8,038 nucleotides of DNA from positions 1 to 8,038 of the forward strand of contig JAGXOH010000033.1 in NCBI GenBank assembly GCA_023659985.1, in the 5' to 3' direction. This DNA comes from Candidatus Falkowbacteria bacterium LH_S3. Lineage in GTDB: Bacteria; Patescibacteriota; Patescibacteriia; Patescibacteriales; JAGXOH01. Shown in pieces: positions 1 to 5,693 of the stretch. The translations under genes and the position numbers were made by a program. The notes beneath the pieces were generated by a model that did not search any database, had not been told where the DNA came from, and saw nothing but the letters and a program-made list of their open reading frames with translations. The number at the start of each line of letters is the position of its first letter. The first letter of the stretch is position 1.

Positions 1-121
1 TAAAGTTAATTTAAATATTTATTCTAGGGTGTTGCACTTGACTATTTAATGTAGGATGAAAGTAATGATCCAAATATATCACATCCCGCCAATTTTGTAA
101 ATCTTTGTACTGTTGCAGGGT

Positions 122-151
122 TTGACATGGTTTTTAAAGATTTGCTATAGT
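122..151 (+). promoter_or_regulatory. Sigma70-type promoter with extended -10
   Basis: TTGACA at 122-127, an 18-base spacer and TATAGT at 146-151. TGC directly before the -10 makes it an extended -10 element. The predicted transcription start is near 157-158, inside the left arm of the hairpin that follows. The same promoter recurs at 4623-4650 with 16-base spacing, which supports it as a real element and not a chance match. Confidence 0.65.
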
Positions 152-181
152 AAAAAGTGTTAGTGAGACTAACACTTTTTT
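152..181 (+). terminator. Perfect 13-bp hairpin with U tract, directly after a promoter
   Basis: AAAAAGTGTTAGT (152-164) pairs perfectly with ACTAACACTTTTT (168-180) around a GAG loop. RNA starting near 157 would still form the eight-pair GTGTTAGT/ACTAACAC stem followed by about six U, a textbook intrinsic terminator at the 5' end of the transcript. It could also terminate transcription arriving from the left. The second copy of this module, at 4652-4662, keeps only the left arm. Confidence 0.7.
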
Positions 182-203
182 ATTAGATTTTTAAAAAATC
201 TTT

Positions 204-305
204 ATGGAAATCAAGGCGTTAACTATTATTGTCATAGTATCTATCCCGATAATTTTGACATTATTGATTTGGATATTGGGAAGATATTATGGAAAAAGAA
301 AATAG
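204..305 (+). CDS. Possible 33-residue single-helix membrane peptide
   Basis: An ATG-started frame of 33 codons ends in TAG. The product begins MEIKALTIIVIVSIPIIL, continues hydrophobic to about residue 25 and ends in a basic tail (GRYYGKRK). That is the profile of one transmembrane helix with positive-inside anchoring. Against it: there is no Shine-Dalgarno upstream, the frame is very short, and it sits just after an efficient-looking terminator, so it would need readthrough. The segment containing it (165-308) is bounded by TTAGT repeats and is absent from the second copy of the module near 4662. No family is recognised. It may be a small membrane peptide (toxin-like or regulatory) or chance. 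Confidence 0.3.
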   Translation: MEIKALTIIVIVSIPIILTLLIWILGRYYGKRK

Positions 306-308
306 ATA

Positions 309-403
309 TTAGTTAGTAAAGTAAATAAAATAAATCTTAGCTTAATTTTTTGTTTTATCAATTAATTTGGTTGGTCATTATTTTTTGGAGAGGCGAATTA
401 ATG
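309..403 (+). repeat. Leader repeat, copy 1
   Basis: This stretch matches 4658-4750 closely along about 90 bases, including the run from AGCTTAATTTTTTG to GGTTGG and the end GCGAATTAATG. Differences are scattered substitutions and about one base of insertion. The frame that is open in copy 2 is broken here (ATG becomes ATA, and a TAT becomes TAA), so conservation does not look protein-driven. It is more likely an untranslated leader or a dispersed non-coding repeat. Confidence 0.75.
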
Positions 404-410
404 TCGAAAA

Positions 411-496
411 CATTCTTACAGTTTTCAACGTTCAGCTTTCAACAAATTTGCCGAAGTATGAGGCGAATTTTTCATAAGTTAAAAGCTGAAAGAATG
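411..496. repeat. Palindromic intergenic element A
   Basis: Nested inverted repeats are visible. CATTCTT (411-417) pairs with AAGAATG (490-496). TTCAGCTTTCAAC (431-443) pairs with GTTAAAAGCTGAA (478-490) with one mismatch. AAATTTGCC (444-452) pairs with GGCGAATTT (462-470) with one G-T pair. Blocks of the same words (GCTGAAAG, AAGAATGC, AATTTGCC) recur at 4479-4547. This looks like a dispersed, non-autonomous palindromic repeat of REP or MITE type. The short frames it creates on both strands are by-products. Confidence 0.6.
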
Positions 497-592
497 CCGG
501 AGGCAATTTCATAAATTTTTATCCAGCATTTTTAGTAAAAGTTGGCGGATCGAGTAGAGAAGATTTATTAGATAAGATAAAATTTTCCTTTA

Positions 593-700
593 TTCGGTTC
601 TTCAACCGGATTAGGTTCAGCGGTCAGGCCTAAATGGTCCTTGACTGCTGGAGAAAAATGCAGGAAAGAGAAAGTGAAAGAACCGAAGGCTCTTTTAAAA
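593..700 (+). ncRNA. Candidate structured leader RNA or inverted-repeat element
   Basis: A closing stem TTCGGTTCTT (593-602) pairs perfectly with AAGAACCGAA (678-687). Inside it are a small hairpin AACC-GGATTA-GGTT (604-617) and a nine-pair stem CAGCGGTCA (618-626)/TGACTGCTG (642-650) topped by GGCC-TAAAT-GGTCC. A purine-rich strand (651-677) follows. TTAGG (611-615) could also pair with CCTAA (629-633). The right arm of the closing stem can instead fold with downstream bases (AAAGA-A-CC-GAA-GG-C-TCTTT, about 677-695), giving a terminator-like hairpin before TTAAAAA. Mutually exclusive stems are a riboswitch or attenuator design. I match it to no known family. The 10-base terminal inverted repeats also allow a MITE reading. 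Confidence 0.45.
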
Positions 701-718
701 ATAAATAATTTTAGGAAA

Positions 719-727
719 TGTTAAAAT
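719..727 (+). promoter_or_regulatory. Possible extended -10 for the reductase gene
   Basis: TGT followed by TAAAAT (722-727) is an extended -10 match with no recognisable -35 at the right distance. Transcription from it would start near 734, just before the ribosome binding site. The structured segment at 593-700 would then lie outside the message, so this site competes with the riboswitch reading of that segment. Confidence 0.35.
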
Positions 728-751
728 CTTAGAAAGCAAGGAGGGTAAAAA

Positions 752-1993
752 ATGTCAAGGTTATTAAGATTTCTTGTTATTTGGACTCATTGGAATACGT
801 TAGGGGCAGCTATTTGGAGATTTTTTTTAGCTATAACGGATTGGCGAACTATTATAAGGAGAATTAGGGGGCAGCCAGTAGTCGATGTAATTTTTGTCAG
901 CAATATGCGCGACAGGACTGATCGGCGTCGTTATCTTGGTTTTTGGCACCCAAAGCAGGGTCATTTTAATGGACCCCGCTATTGGATTAACGGAGTGGCT
1001 GGCCGAACTCGAGCTCTCGATATTGTCACTGAAGATCTCACTACAAAGGATGGACGTAGAAAAGCCAAAAAGTATTTTATTGAGGCCACCCAGTGGGCTC
1101 AGGATAGGGGTGCTAAAGTTATTTTATTAGCAGCCAGTACTAAAAGCCTTTTCGGCGAGAATGCAACTCAACTGAAAAAATTATTTCCAAAGTTAGTTTT
1201 TACTATTGGGGATAATGGGACCTTTCTTCTTTTAAAGAAAGAGACCATTCGTGCCCTAGAAATGGCCAATTTAAAGCCTGGATACTGTCGAATTGGAATT
1301 CCTGGTTCTTATGGCTTTCTTGGTGAGATGATGATTCAAACCCTTAGAGAAAAAGGTTATGATATTATTGGAGCAGGTCCTAATATTTCTGCCTTAGAAA
1401 GAATTGGTAGAGAGTATAAGATTGATACCTGTCAAACTTTTACTGAGATGGGAGAAGTTGATGCTATAGTGGCTTGTACCCATAGTGAGAAGATTTGCCT
1501 TAATAAAGAAAATATAGAACTAATTCGGAAATCAGGCAAGAAATTACTTGTGATTGACGTGGCTGAGCCATCTAATTTCAGATACCAAGAGTATCAGAAA
1601 TGTAAAGATGTGGTTGTTCGTCAAGATGCCGGCAACGCCTATTCGTCTAATCTAGAGTGTGTTCTTGGTCCGATTTCCTATAGAAGGTTTCGTTTGAGAA
1701 AAGGAGTGACATTTGGTTGTTTTGCTGAAGCACTTTCTATTGCTTCTAAAATCAAACAAACAAAAGGAGGTGAAAATATAAAAAAAATAGATTGGATGAG
1801 GGTAAACGAAGAAAATATGACGGTTATTTCTGAAGTATTTAAGCAGGATGGTTTTACTCTTCCATCTCCGAGATGTTTTGGTAGAAGAGTGAAGTCCTTT
1901 GATTTAAATTTGCGACTAAAGGAAAATTCCAAAAGGTCAAAACATCCTCAATGGAAAATGATTTTTGATCAGGTCAAGAGAATTATTCTTTAA
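752..1993 (+). CDS. Acyl-ACP reductase-like NAD(P)-binding oxidoreductase
   Basis: 413 residues with start fixed by AAGGAGGG at 738-745, six bases before ATG. Cyanobacterial acyl-ACP reductase makes fatty aldehydes from acyl-ACP with NADPH. From memory of that family, several blocks line up in order: the region before LLAASTKSLF (125-134) with the ALGGFTSIIF block, FTIGDNGT (150-157) with FTTGNTHT, a GxxGxxG dinucleotide site (G182, G185, G188), FGCFAEAL (321-328) with FACFAEAM, and a C-terminal helix ending DGFTLP. The cysteine in that last block is the acyl-thioester nucleophile; here it is C323. Residues 1-40 and the basic tail after about 375 are extra relative to the roughly 340-residue cyanobacterial enzyme. 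It sits alone, with no aldehyde decarbonylase or ACP gene nearby. The fold and family are fairly sure; the substrate is not. Confidence 0.7.
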   Translation: MSRLLRFLVIWTHWNTLGAAIWRFFLAITDWRTIIRRIRGQPVVDVIFVSNMRDRTDRRRYLGFWHPKQGHFNGPRYWINGVAGRTRALDIVTEDLTTKDGRRKAKKYFIEATQWAQDRGAKVILLAASTKSLFGENATQLKKLFPKLVFTIGDNGTFLLLKKETIRALEMANLKPGYCRIGIPGSYGFLGEMMIQTLREKGYDIIGAGPNISALERIGREYKIDTCQTFTEMGEVDAIVACTHSEKICLNKENIELIRKSGKKLLVIDVAEPSNFRYQEYQKCKDVVVRQDAGNAYSSNLECVLGPISYRRFRLRKGVTFGCFAEALSIASKIKQTKGGENIKKIDWMRVNEENMTVISEVFKQDGFTLPSPRCFGRRVKSFDLNLRLKENSKRSKHPQWKMIFDQVKRIIL

Positions 1994-2005
1994 TTTGCAA
2001 AAAAT

Positions 2006-2045
2006 GAGGGCATTTGTTATTACAAAAATGCCCTCTCTTTCATTT
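2006..2045 (+). terminator. Intrinsic terminator after the reductase gene
   Basis: GAGGGCATTT (2006-2015) pairs perfectly with AAATGCCCTC (2026-2035), followed by TCTTTCATTT. Further pairing of TTTGT with ACAAA can narrow the loop. It lies 13 bases after the reductase stop and separates that gene from the histidine kinase. Confidence 0.85.
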
Positions 2046-2113
2046 ACATAATATTTAGAAATTGTTAAAATATGAATAAATAAAGCTAATACTAATAGTG
2101 ATTTTAAGATATT

Positions 2114-4303
2114 ATGTCTTTTCCTATTTTCTCTTTTTTGCCATTTATTAGTGCAGTTTTTGTTTTGTTTTTGGGAGTTTTTGTTTTTTTAAAAAACAAA
2201 AACTCAAAACTTAATCTTATTTTCTTTTTATTGAGCGTTTCTGTAACTGTTTGGCTTTTCAGTACTTTTATGATGTTTATTTCTAAAACAGACAGTCAAG
2301 CAATTTTTTGGGACAGAACTGTTTATTTAGGGGTAATTTTTATACCAATCCTAATGTATCATTTTGGGCTTGCTTTTTCAAAAACCAGAAATCCCAAAAT
2401 ACTCTACTTAGGATATTTCTTAGCAGTAATCTTTGTTGTTTTAAGTAGAACGAATTATTTTGTTTCGGGTTTGTTTGAATATAGGTGGGGTGTCCATAGC
2501 CAGGCACAGATTTTCCACCATATCTTTCTTATATATTTTTCTATTTATTTATTCCTCTTTTATTTTAATATTTATTGTTATTATCGGAAAACTAAAATAA
2601 ATATTAGACGTAACCAAGCTAAGTACATTTTTATTGCTTTTTTGATATTGCTTTTTGGTGTTACGGGGTATTTACCAGCTTATGGTATCAGAATTTATCC
2701 TTTTGCTTATTTATCCGGATTAATTTTTACTATTATCCTTGCTTACACCATTCTTAAATATCGCTTAATGGATATCCGTGTGATTGTGAAGAGAAGCACA
2801 ATTTTTTCTGTAATAGTTATTTTGATTACAGCTGCTTATACTTTGGCAGCTTTTTTATTAAGTTGGCTCGCTTTTGGCGGCGTTTATACCTTTAAATCCC
2901 AAATTATTACTGGTCTGATTGTCTCTTTGCTGGTGGCAATTGGGTTTAGGCCTCTTTATGACTGGATAAGGAAAACGACAGACACATTTCTATTCAAGGG
3001 CGAATATCGGCCCCAAGAATTGATAACTAACATTTCCAATGTTTTGTCCCGGACATTGGATTTGAATACGGTCATCAACACTTTAAAAGGACAGATTAGT
3101 CAGGCTTTGCGAATAGAAAGAATGAATATAGTTATATTAGGGGAAGACAATATGCCTCGGCAAGAATATCAGTCCACCCGCCTGCGCAGGCAGGAAGAAA
3201 AGGAAGCCCTAAAAAAAATAATCGCTTATTTTAAGAATAAAAAAGAAAAAGAAGTCGTGGTTTTAGAGGAAATAAAGAGGAAAAAAGCTGAGAAAGCAAC
3301 ATCTGAAAAGAGTTTTGTTCTAATCAAAAAGATGGAAAAACTTGAAATTGCTTTAGTGGTTCCCTTGTTCCTTAAAGAAAAATTAGTCGGCTTGTTCCTT
3401 TTATCATCTAAGAAGTCAGGTGATATGTTTACCAACGAAGATATCAAAACATTAGAGGGAATTGCTTCCCAGTCGGCTATTGCCATAGAAAACGCCCGCC
3501 TTTACGAAGAAGCTAAGAATTTTAACATTAAACTCAAAAAAGAAGTGGACAAAGCCACCAAGAATCTCAGGGAAGCCAATGAACGGCTTAAAAAATTGGA
3601 TGAGGCAAAAACAGATTTTATATCCATTGCTTCTCATCAGTTGCGCACTCCCTTAACTATTATTAAGGGATACTTATCCATGATTTTGGAAAATAACTTT
3701 GGTAAAGTCAGTAAAAAACAAAAAGAAGCCATAGACAAGGTTTTCGTTTCCTCAGAGAGATTGATAGATTTGGTGGAAGATCTTCTCAATATTTCTCGTA
3801 TAGAATCTGGGCGTATGGAGTATAATTTTAAAAAAATTGATCTCCAAAAAATAATTCAAGAGGTTTGCAATGAACTAAGACCCGAAGCAAAAGAAAAAAA
3901 TCTGCGATTTATTTTTAGTAAACCTAAAAAATACATCCCCAAAATCAATATTGATTCTGAAAAAATAAGACAGGTATTAATGAATTTAATAGACAATGCC
4001 ATAAAATACACCAGCAAAGGAAACGTTACCATTAGCTTGGAGAGAAAAAGAAAAGAAATTGAGGTCAGCGTCAAAGATACTGGTATGGGTTTTAACTCAG
4101 GAGAAAAAAGCAATCTCTTTCAAAAGTTTTCCAGAAACAAAAAAACAGATGTTATTAACACTGAAGGTACTGGCTTGGGTCTATACATAGCCAAGCAGAT
4201 AGTGAACAGCCACAGCGGTAAAATTTGGGCTGAAAGTAAGGGTAGAGGTAAAGGGAGTGAGTTTTGCTTCAAGTTACCTATTGGCAAGAATGTCAAAACT
4301 TAA
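2114..4303 (+). CDS. Orphan membrane histidine kinase (9 TM, GAF, HisKA, HATPase)
   Basis: 729 residues. It senses an unknown signal at the membrane and autophosphorylates, normally passing phosphate to a response regulator. About nine hydrophobic helices span 4-280; the first seven resemble the 7TM N-terminal module of many Gram-positive and CPR kinases. A GAF-like domain covers about 305-465, then a coiled coil (465-500). HisKA has the H-box SHQLRTP with H508 as phosphoacceptor. The ATPase has N-box NLIDNAIKY (624-632), G1 DTGMG (655-659), F-box LFQKF (668-672) and G2 GTGLGL (685-690), so every catalytic box is intact. The start has no Shine-Dalgarno. No response regulator lies in the window, so its partner is unknown. 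A GC-rich palindrome interrupts the GAF region, and the stop codon runs into a repeat tract. Confidence 0.93.
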   Translation: MSFPIFSFLPFISAVFVLFLGVFVFLKNKNSKLNLIFFLLSVSVTVWLFSTFMMFISKTDSQAIFWDRTVYLGVIFIPILMYHFGLAFSKTRNPKILYLGYFLAVIFVVLSRTNYFVSGLFEYRWGVHSQAQIFHHIFLIYFSIYLFLFYFNIYCYYRKTKINIRRNQAKYIFIAFLILLFGVTGYLPAYGIRIYPFAYLSGLIFTIILAYTILKYRLMDIRVIVKRSTIFSVIVILITAAYTLAAFLLSWLAFGGVYTFKSQIITGLIVSLLVAIGFRPLYDWIRKTTDTFLFKGEYRPQELITNISNVLSRTLDLNTVINTLKGQISQALRIERMNIVILGEDNMPRQEYQSTRLRRQEEKEALKKIIAYFKNKKEKEVVVLEEIKRKKAEKATSEKSFVLIKKMEKLEIALVVPLFLKEKLVGLFLLSSKKSGDMFTNEDIKTLEGIASQSAIAIENARLYEEAKNFNIKLKKEVDKATKNLREANERLKKLDEAKTDFISIASHQLRTPLTIIKGYLSMILENNFGKVSKKQKEAIDKVFVSSERLIDLVEDLLNISRIESGRMEYNFKKIDLQKIIQEVCNELRPEAKEKNLRFIFSKPKKYIPKINIDSEKIRQVLMNLIDNAIKYTSKGNVTISLERKRKEIEVSVKDTGMGFNSGEKSNLFQKFSRNKKTDVINTEGTGLGLYIAKQIVNSHSGKIWAESKGRGKGSEFCFKLPIGKNVKT
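3177..3194. repeat. GC-rich palindrome inside the kinase GAF region
   Basis: GCCTGCGCAGGC (3180-3191) is a perfect 12-base palindrome, extendable by CC/GG across one mismatch. It encodes the TRLRRQ stretch near residues 355-360 and stands out sharply from the AT-rich gene around it. It lies in a poorly conserved, charged loop of the GAF domain, where an inserted repeat fragment would be tolerated. Confidence 0.5.
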
Positions 4304-4368
4304 AGCTAAAAGCTAAAAACTCAAAGCTAAAAACTACAACTTAAAACTCAAAACTCAAAACTTTTTAC
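4301..4368. repeat. Degenerate AAAGCTAAAAACTC-type tandem tract
   Basis: Starting at the kinase stop codon, words such as AAAGCTAAAA, AAAACTC and AAAACTT repeat with a loose period of about 7 to 14 bases, ending in CTTTTTAC. The last kinase codons (for VKT) resemble the same repeat, so it may have replaced the original 3' end of the gene. I see no clean hairpin terminator for the kinase. Confidence 0.55.
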
Positions 4369-4400
4369 TTCTTACTTCTTAACGATGTTTTAATTCAGTT

Positions 4401-4470
4401 ATTTCATTTGACATTAGGATTTTGGATTTTGGATTTCATTTGACATTAGGATTTTGGATTTTGGATTTCA
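4401..4470. repeat. Exact 32-base tandem duplication
   Basis: The unit begins ATTTCATTTGACATTAGG and ends in GATTTTGGATTTTGG. Copies at 4401-4432 and 4433-4464 are identical, followed by a partial third start ATTTCA (4465-4470). The unit itself contains GGATTTT twice. Identity between the copies implies a recent duplication or slippage. Confidence 0.9.
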
Positions 4471-4478
4471 AAGCTCAA

Positions 4479-4547
4479 AGCTGAAAGTTGTAAGAATGCT
4501 TTCGGTATTAAATTTGCCTTCGGCAAATTATACTTTCAACTTTCAAC
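4479..4547. repeat. Palindromic intergenic element B
   Basis: AATTTGCC (4511-4518) pairs perfectly with GGCAAATT (4522-4529) around TTC. An outer TGAAAGTTG (4482-4490) pairs with CAACTTTCA (4537-4545). It shares the words GCTGAAAG, TAAGAATGC and AATTTGCC with element A at 411-496, so both belong to one dispersed family. B precedes its promoter-leader module, while A follows its own. Confidence 0.6.
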
Positions 4548-4622
4548 AATTAAGCTCTACTTAATTTAAAATGCTTCGCTTAATTTAAAGTTATTCAAAA
4601 TGAGCTGGACTAATACACAAGT

Positions 4623-4650
4623 TTGACATAGTTAAAAAATTTGCTATAGT
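4623..4650 (+). promoter_or_regulatory. Promoter, second copy of the module
   Basis: TTGACA (4623-4628), 16-base spacer, TATAGT (4645-4650), with TGC before the -10. Apart from spacer length it matches the element at 122-151, including the bases after the -10 (AAAGTGTTAGT at 4652-4662). The right hairpin arm present in copy 1 is missing here, so transcription can run on toward the methyltransferase with a leader of roughly 155 bases. Confidence 0.7.
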
Positions 4651-4657
4651 CAAAGTG

Positions 4658-4750
4658 TTAGTTAGCAAAGTAAATAAAATGGATCCTAGCTTAATTTTTT
4701 GTTTTATCAATTATTTTGGTTGGCCATTATTCTTTGGAGGCCGAATTAAT
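4658..4750 (+). repeat. Leader repeat, copy 2
   Basis: This matches 309-403. Here a 29-codon frame is open (4679-4768, beginning MDPSLIFCFINYFGWP), but it lacks a Shine-Dalgarno, and most differences between the copies would change or break the peptide. I therefore treat the stretch as non-coding. It lies between the shared promoter and the methyltransferase ribosome binding site, the position expected of a regulatory leader. Confidence 0.7.
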
Positions 4751-4813
4751 GGTTTGAATATAAATTAGATCCTTGACAATTTTATAAATTATATATTCAA
4801 AGGAGGTATTAAA

Positions 4814-5497
4814 ATGTTATTAGCGAGAGATGAAGCTTTGAGCAACCAATCCTCTAAAGAGCTTAAGAATGTAGAGGAGGATGGTGGCCGCAGCTTTTGG
4901 AATCGAGATTATCTGAAACGATTTCATAAGATGGCAAGTAGACTAGAGCGTTTTAAGAAGGTCAATCTGCAGATTTTAATTCGGGTTCCTCAAGATGAAA
5001 ACGCTAAAGTATTAGATATGTGTTGTGGCTCTGGTCGCAATACTCAGCTTGTTTTTGATAAAATGAATCTTGAGAATGGCAATGGTCGCATGTGGGCGGT
5101 TGATTTTAGCCCTCAGGCTTTAATGCTTGCCAATCAATTGTTAGGGAATCCTGAAAGAATTCTGTTTAAAGATGAGGATGTAAGACAAATGTGCTTTGCG
5201 GATAATGTCTTTAATTATGTATTTGATATTTGGGGCAGCACCCACATCCCTAATCAAGAATGGAAAACAGCAATAAAGGAAGCCTTCCGGGTACTCAAAC
5301 CCGGAGGTTACGTCTACTTTCTGTATTGGCTTCAAGGCAGTAATTTCGGAAAATGCTTTCGAAGCCAAATAAATGTTGTTTATCCCAAATCACAGGAGTT
5401 GCTAGAAGCTATTAAAAATAGCGGAGGTAATGTTTTGGATGCGGAAAAAGCTTTTTCTAATATGTGTCTCTTGGTTTGGTCCAAAAAACCAGACTAA
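4814..5497 (+). CDS. Class I SAM-dependent methyltransferase
   Basis: 227 residues, with the start supported by AAAGGAGGT at 4799-4807, the best ribosome binding site in the window. The SAM-binding motif I is VLDMCCGSGR (66-75), the acidic residue after strand 2 is D97 in WAVDFSP, and LKPGG (161-165) is the usual turn before strand 5. Together these define the Methyltransf_11-like core. Residues 1-55 form a charged helical cap. The substrate cannot be read from the sequence. It lies downstream of the same promoter-leader module as the reductase and ends in its own terminator, so it looks monocistronic. No partner enzyme is adjacent. Confidence 0.88.
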   Translation: MLLARDEALSNQSSKELKNVEEDGGRSFWNRDYLKRFHKMASRLERFKKVNLQILIRVPQDENAKVLDMCCGSGRNTQLVFDKMNLENGNGRMWAVDFSPQALMLANQLLGNPERILFKDEDVRQMCFADNVFNYVFDIWGSTHIPNQEWKTAIKEAFRVLKPGGYVYFLYWLQGSNFGKCFRSQINVVYPKSQELLEAIKNSGGNVLDAEKAFSNMCLLVWSKKPD

Positions 5498-5526
5498 TCC
5501 AAGCACGTCCTTAAAGGGCAGATGTT

Positions 5527-5560
5527 AAAGGGCCGATAAGAAATCGACCCTTTTTATTTT
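5527..5560 (+). terminator. Intrinsic terminator after the first methyltransferase
   Basis: AAAGGG (5527-5532) and CGAT (5534-5537) pair with ATCG (5543-5546) and CCCTTT (5548-5553), with one C/A mismatch and an AAGAA loop, followed by TTATTTT. It lies 29 bases after the stop codon. Confidence 0.85.
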
Positions 5561-5597
5561 TGGTTTATAATGTTATTGTCCATGATGAGATACATAG

Positions 5598-5631
5598 GTG
5601 ACAACCCTAAAATCAAGAAATATGCTAAAAT
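5598..5631 (+). promoter_or_regulatory. Probable tyrS promoter
   Basis: GTGACA (5598-5603), 17-base spacer and TATGCT (5621-5626). Overlapping it, TGC plus TAAAAT (5626-5631) offers an extended -10 alternative. Transcription would start near 5633-5638, leaving a leader of about 60 bases. A further TATAAT at 5566-5571 lacks a -35. I see no T-box features (no specificity loop, no T-box sequence) in the short leader. Confidence 0.5.
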
Positions 5632-5693
5632 AGTTGATAAAAGGGATAATAAGTGTTAAACTGGATTTCATAAAATTTAAATTATATCTATAT

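Larger units (their letters stand above)
1..751. other. Gene-poor upstream region rich in repeats and structure
   Basis: No confident gene lies here. Bases 1-121 and 515-592 show nothing I can name. Between and after them lie, in order: a promoter fused to a perfect hairpin (122-181), a possible tiny membrane peptide (204-305), one copy of a leader repeat (309-403), a palindromic element (411-496), a structured segment (593-700), and a weak promoter plus strong ribosome binding site for the next gene. The first bases could be the end of an upstream gene's trailer, but the window gives no evidence either way. Confidence 0.7.
4304..4813. other. Repeat-filled gap between kinase and methyltransferase
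   Basis: This 510-base gap holds no supported gene. In order it contains the degenerate tandem tract, an exact 32-base tandem duplication (4401-4464), palindromic element B (4479-4547), two CTTAATTTAAA words (near 4559 and 4576), the second promoter-leader module (4623-4750) and the strong ribosome binding site of the methyltransferase. TTGACA at 4773-4778 has only a poorly spaced -10 (TATATT, 13-base spacer), so a second promoter there is doubtful. Confidence 0.7.

Noticed and set aside
401..514. A 37-codon ATG frame with GGAGAGG upstream (387-393).
   Set aside because: It runs straight into palindromic element A, its sequence is set by that repeat, and the matching frame in the other module copy stops after two codons.
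590..690. Open - strand frame through the structured segment, with protein-like residues.
   Set aside because: No start codon, short, and the open reading is explained as well by the GC-rich inverted repeats. Kept only as an alternative within the finding.
4301..4470. CRISPR array.
   Set aside because: The repeats are directly adjacent with no unique spacers and no cas genes nearby.
4679..4768. A 29-codon ATG frame in leader copy 2.
   Set aside because: No Shine-Dalgarno, and in copy 1 its start is ATA and an internal codon is TAA. Differences between the copies are mostly not silent.
4773..4797. TTGACA plus TATATT as a second promoter for the first methyltransferase.
   Set aside because: The spacer is only 13 bases, too short for a normal sigma70 promoter.
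5634..5693. A 20-residue N-terminal extension of tyrS from TTG 5634.
   Set aside because: The TTG lies at the predicted transcription start, the extra residues are low-complexity, and the ATG at 5694 gives a normal family length.
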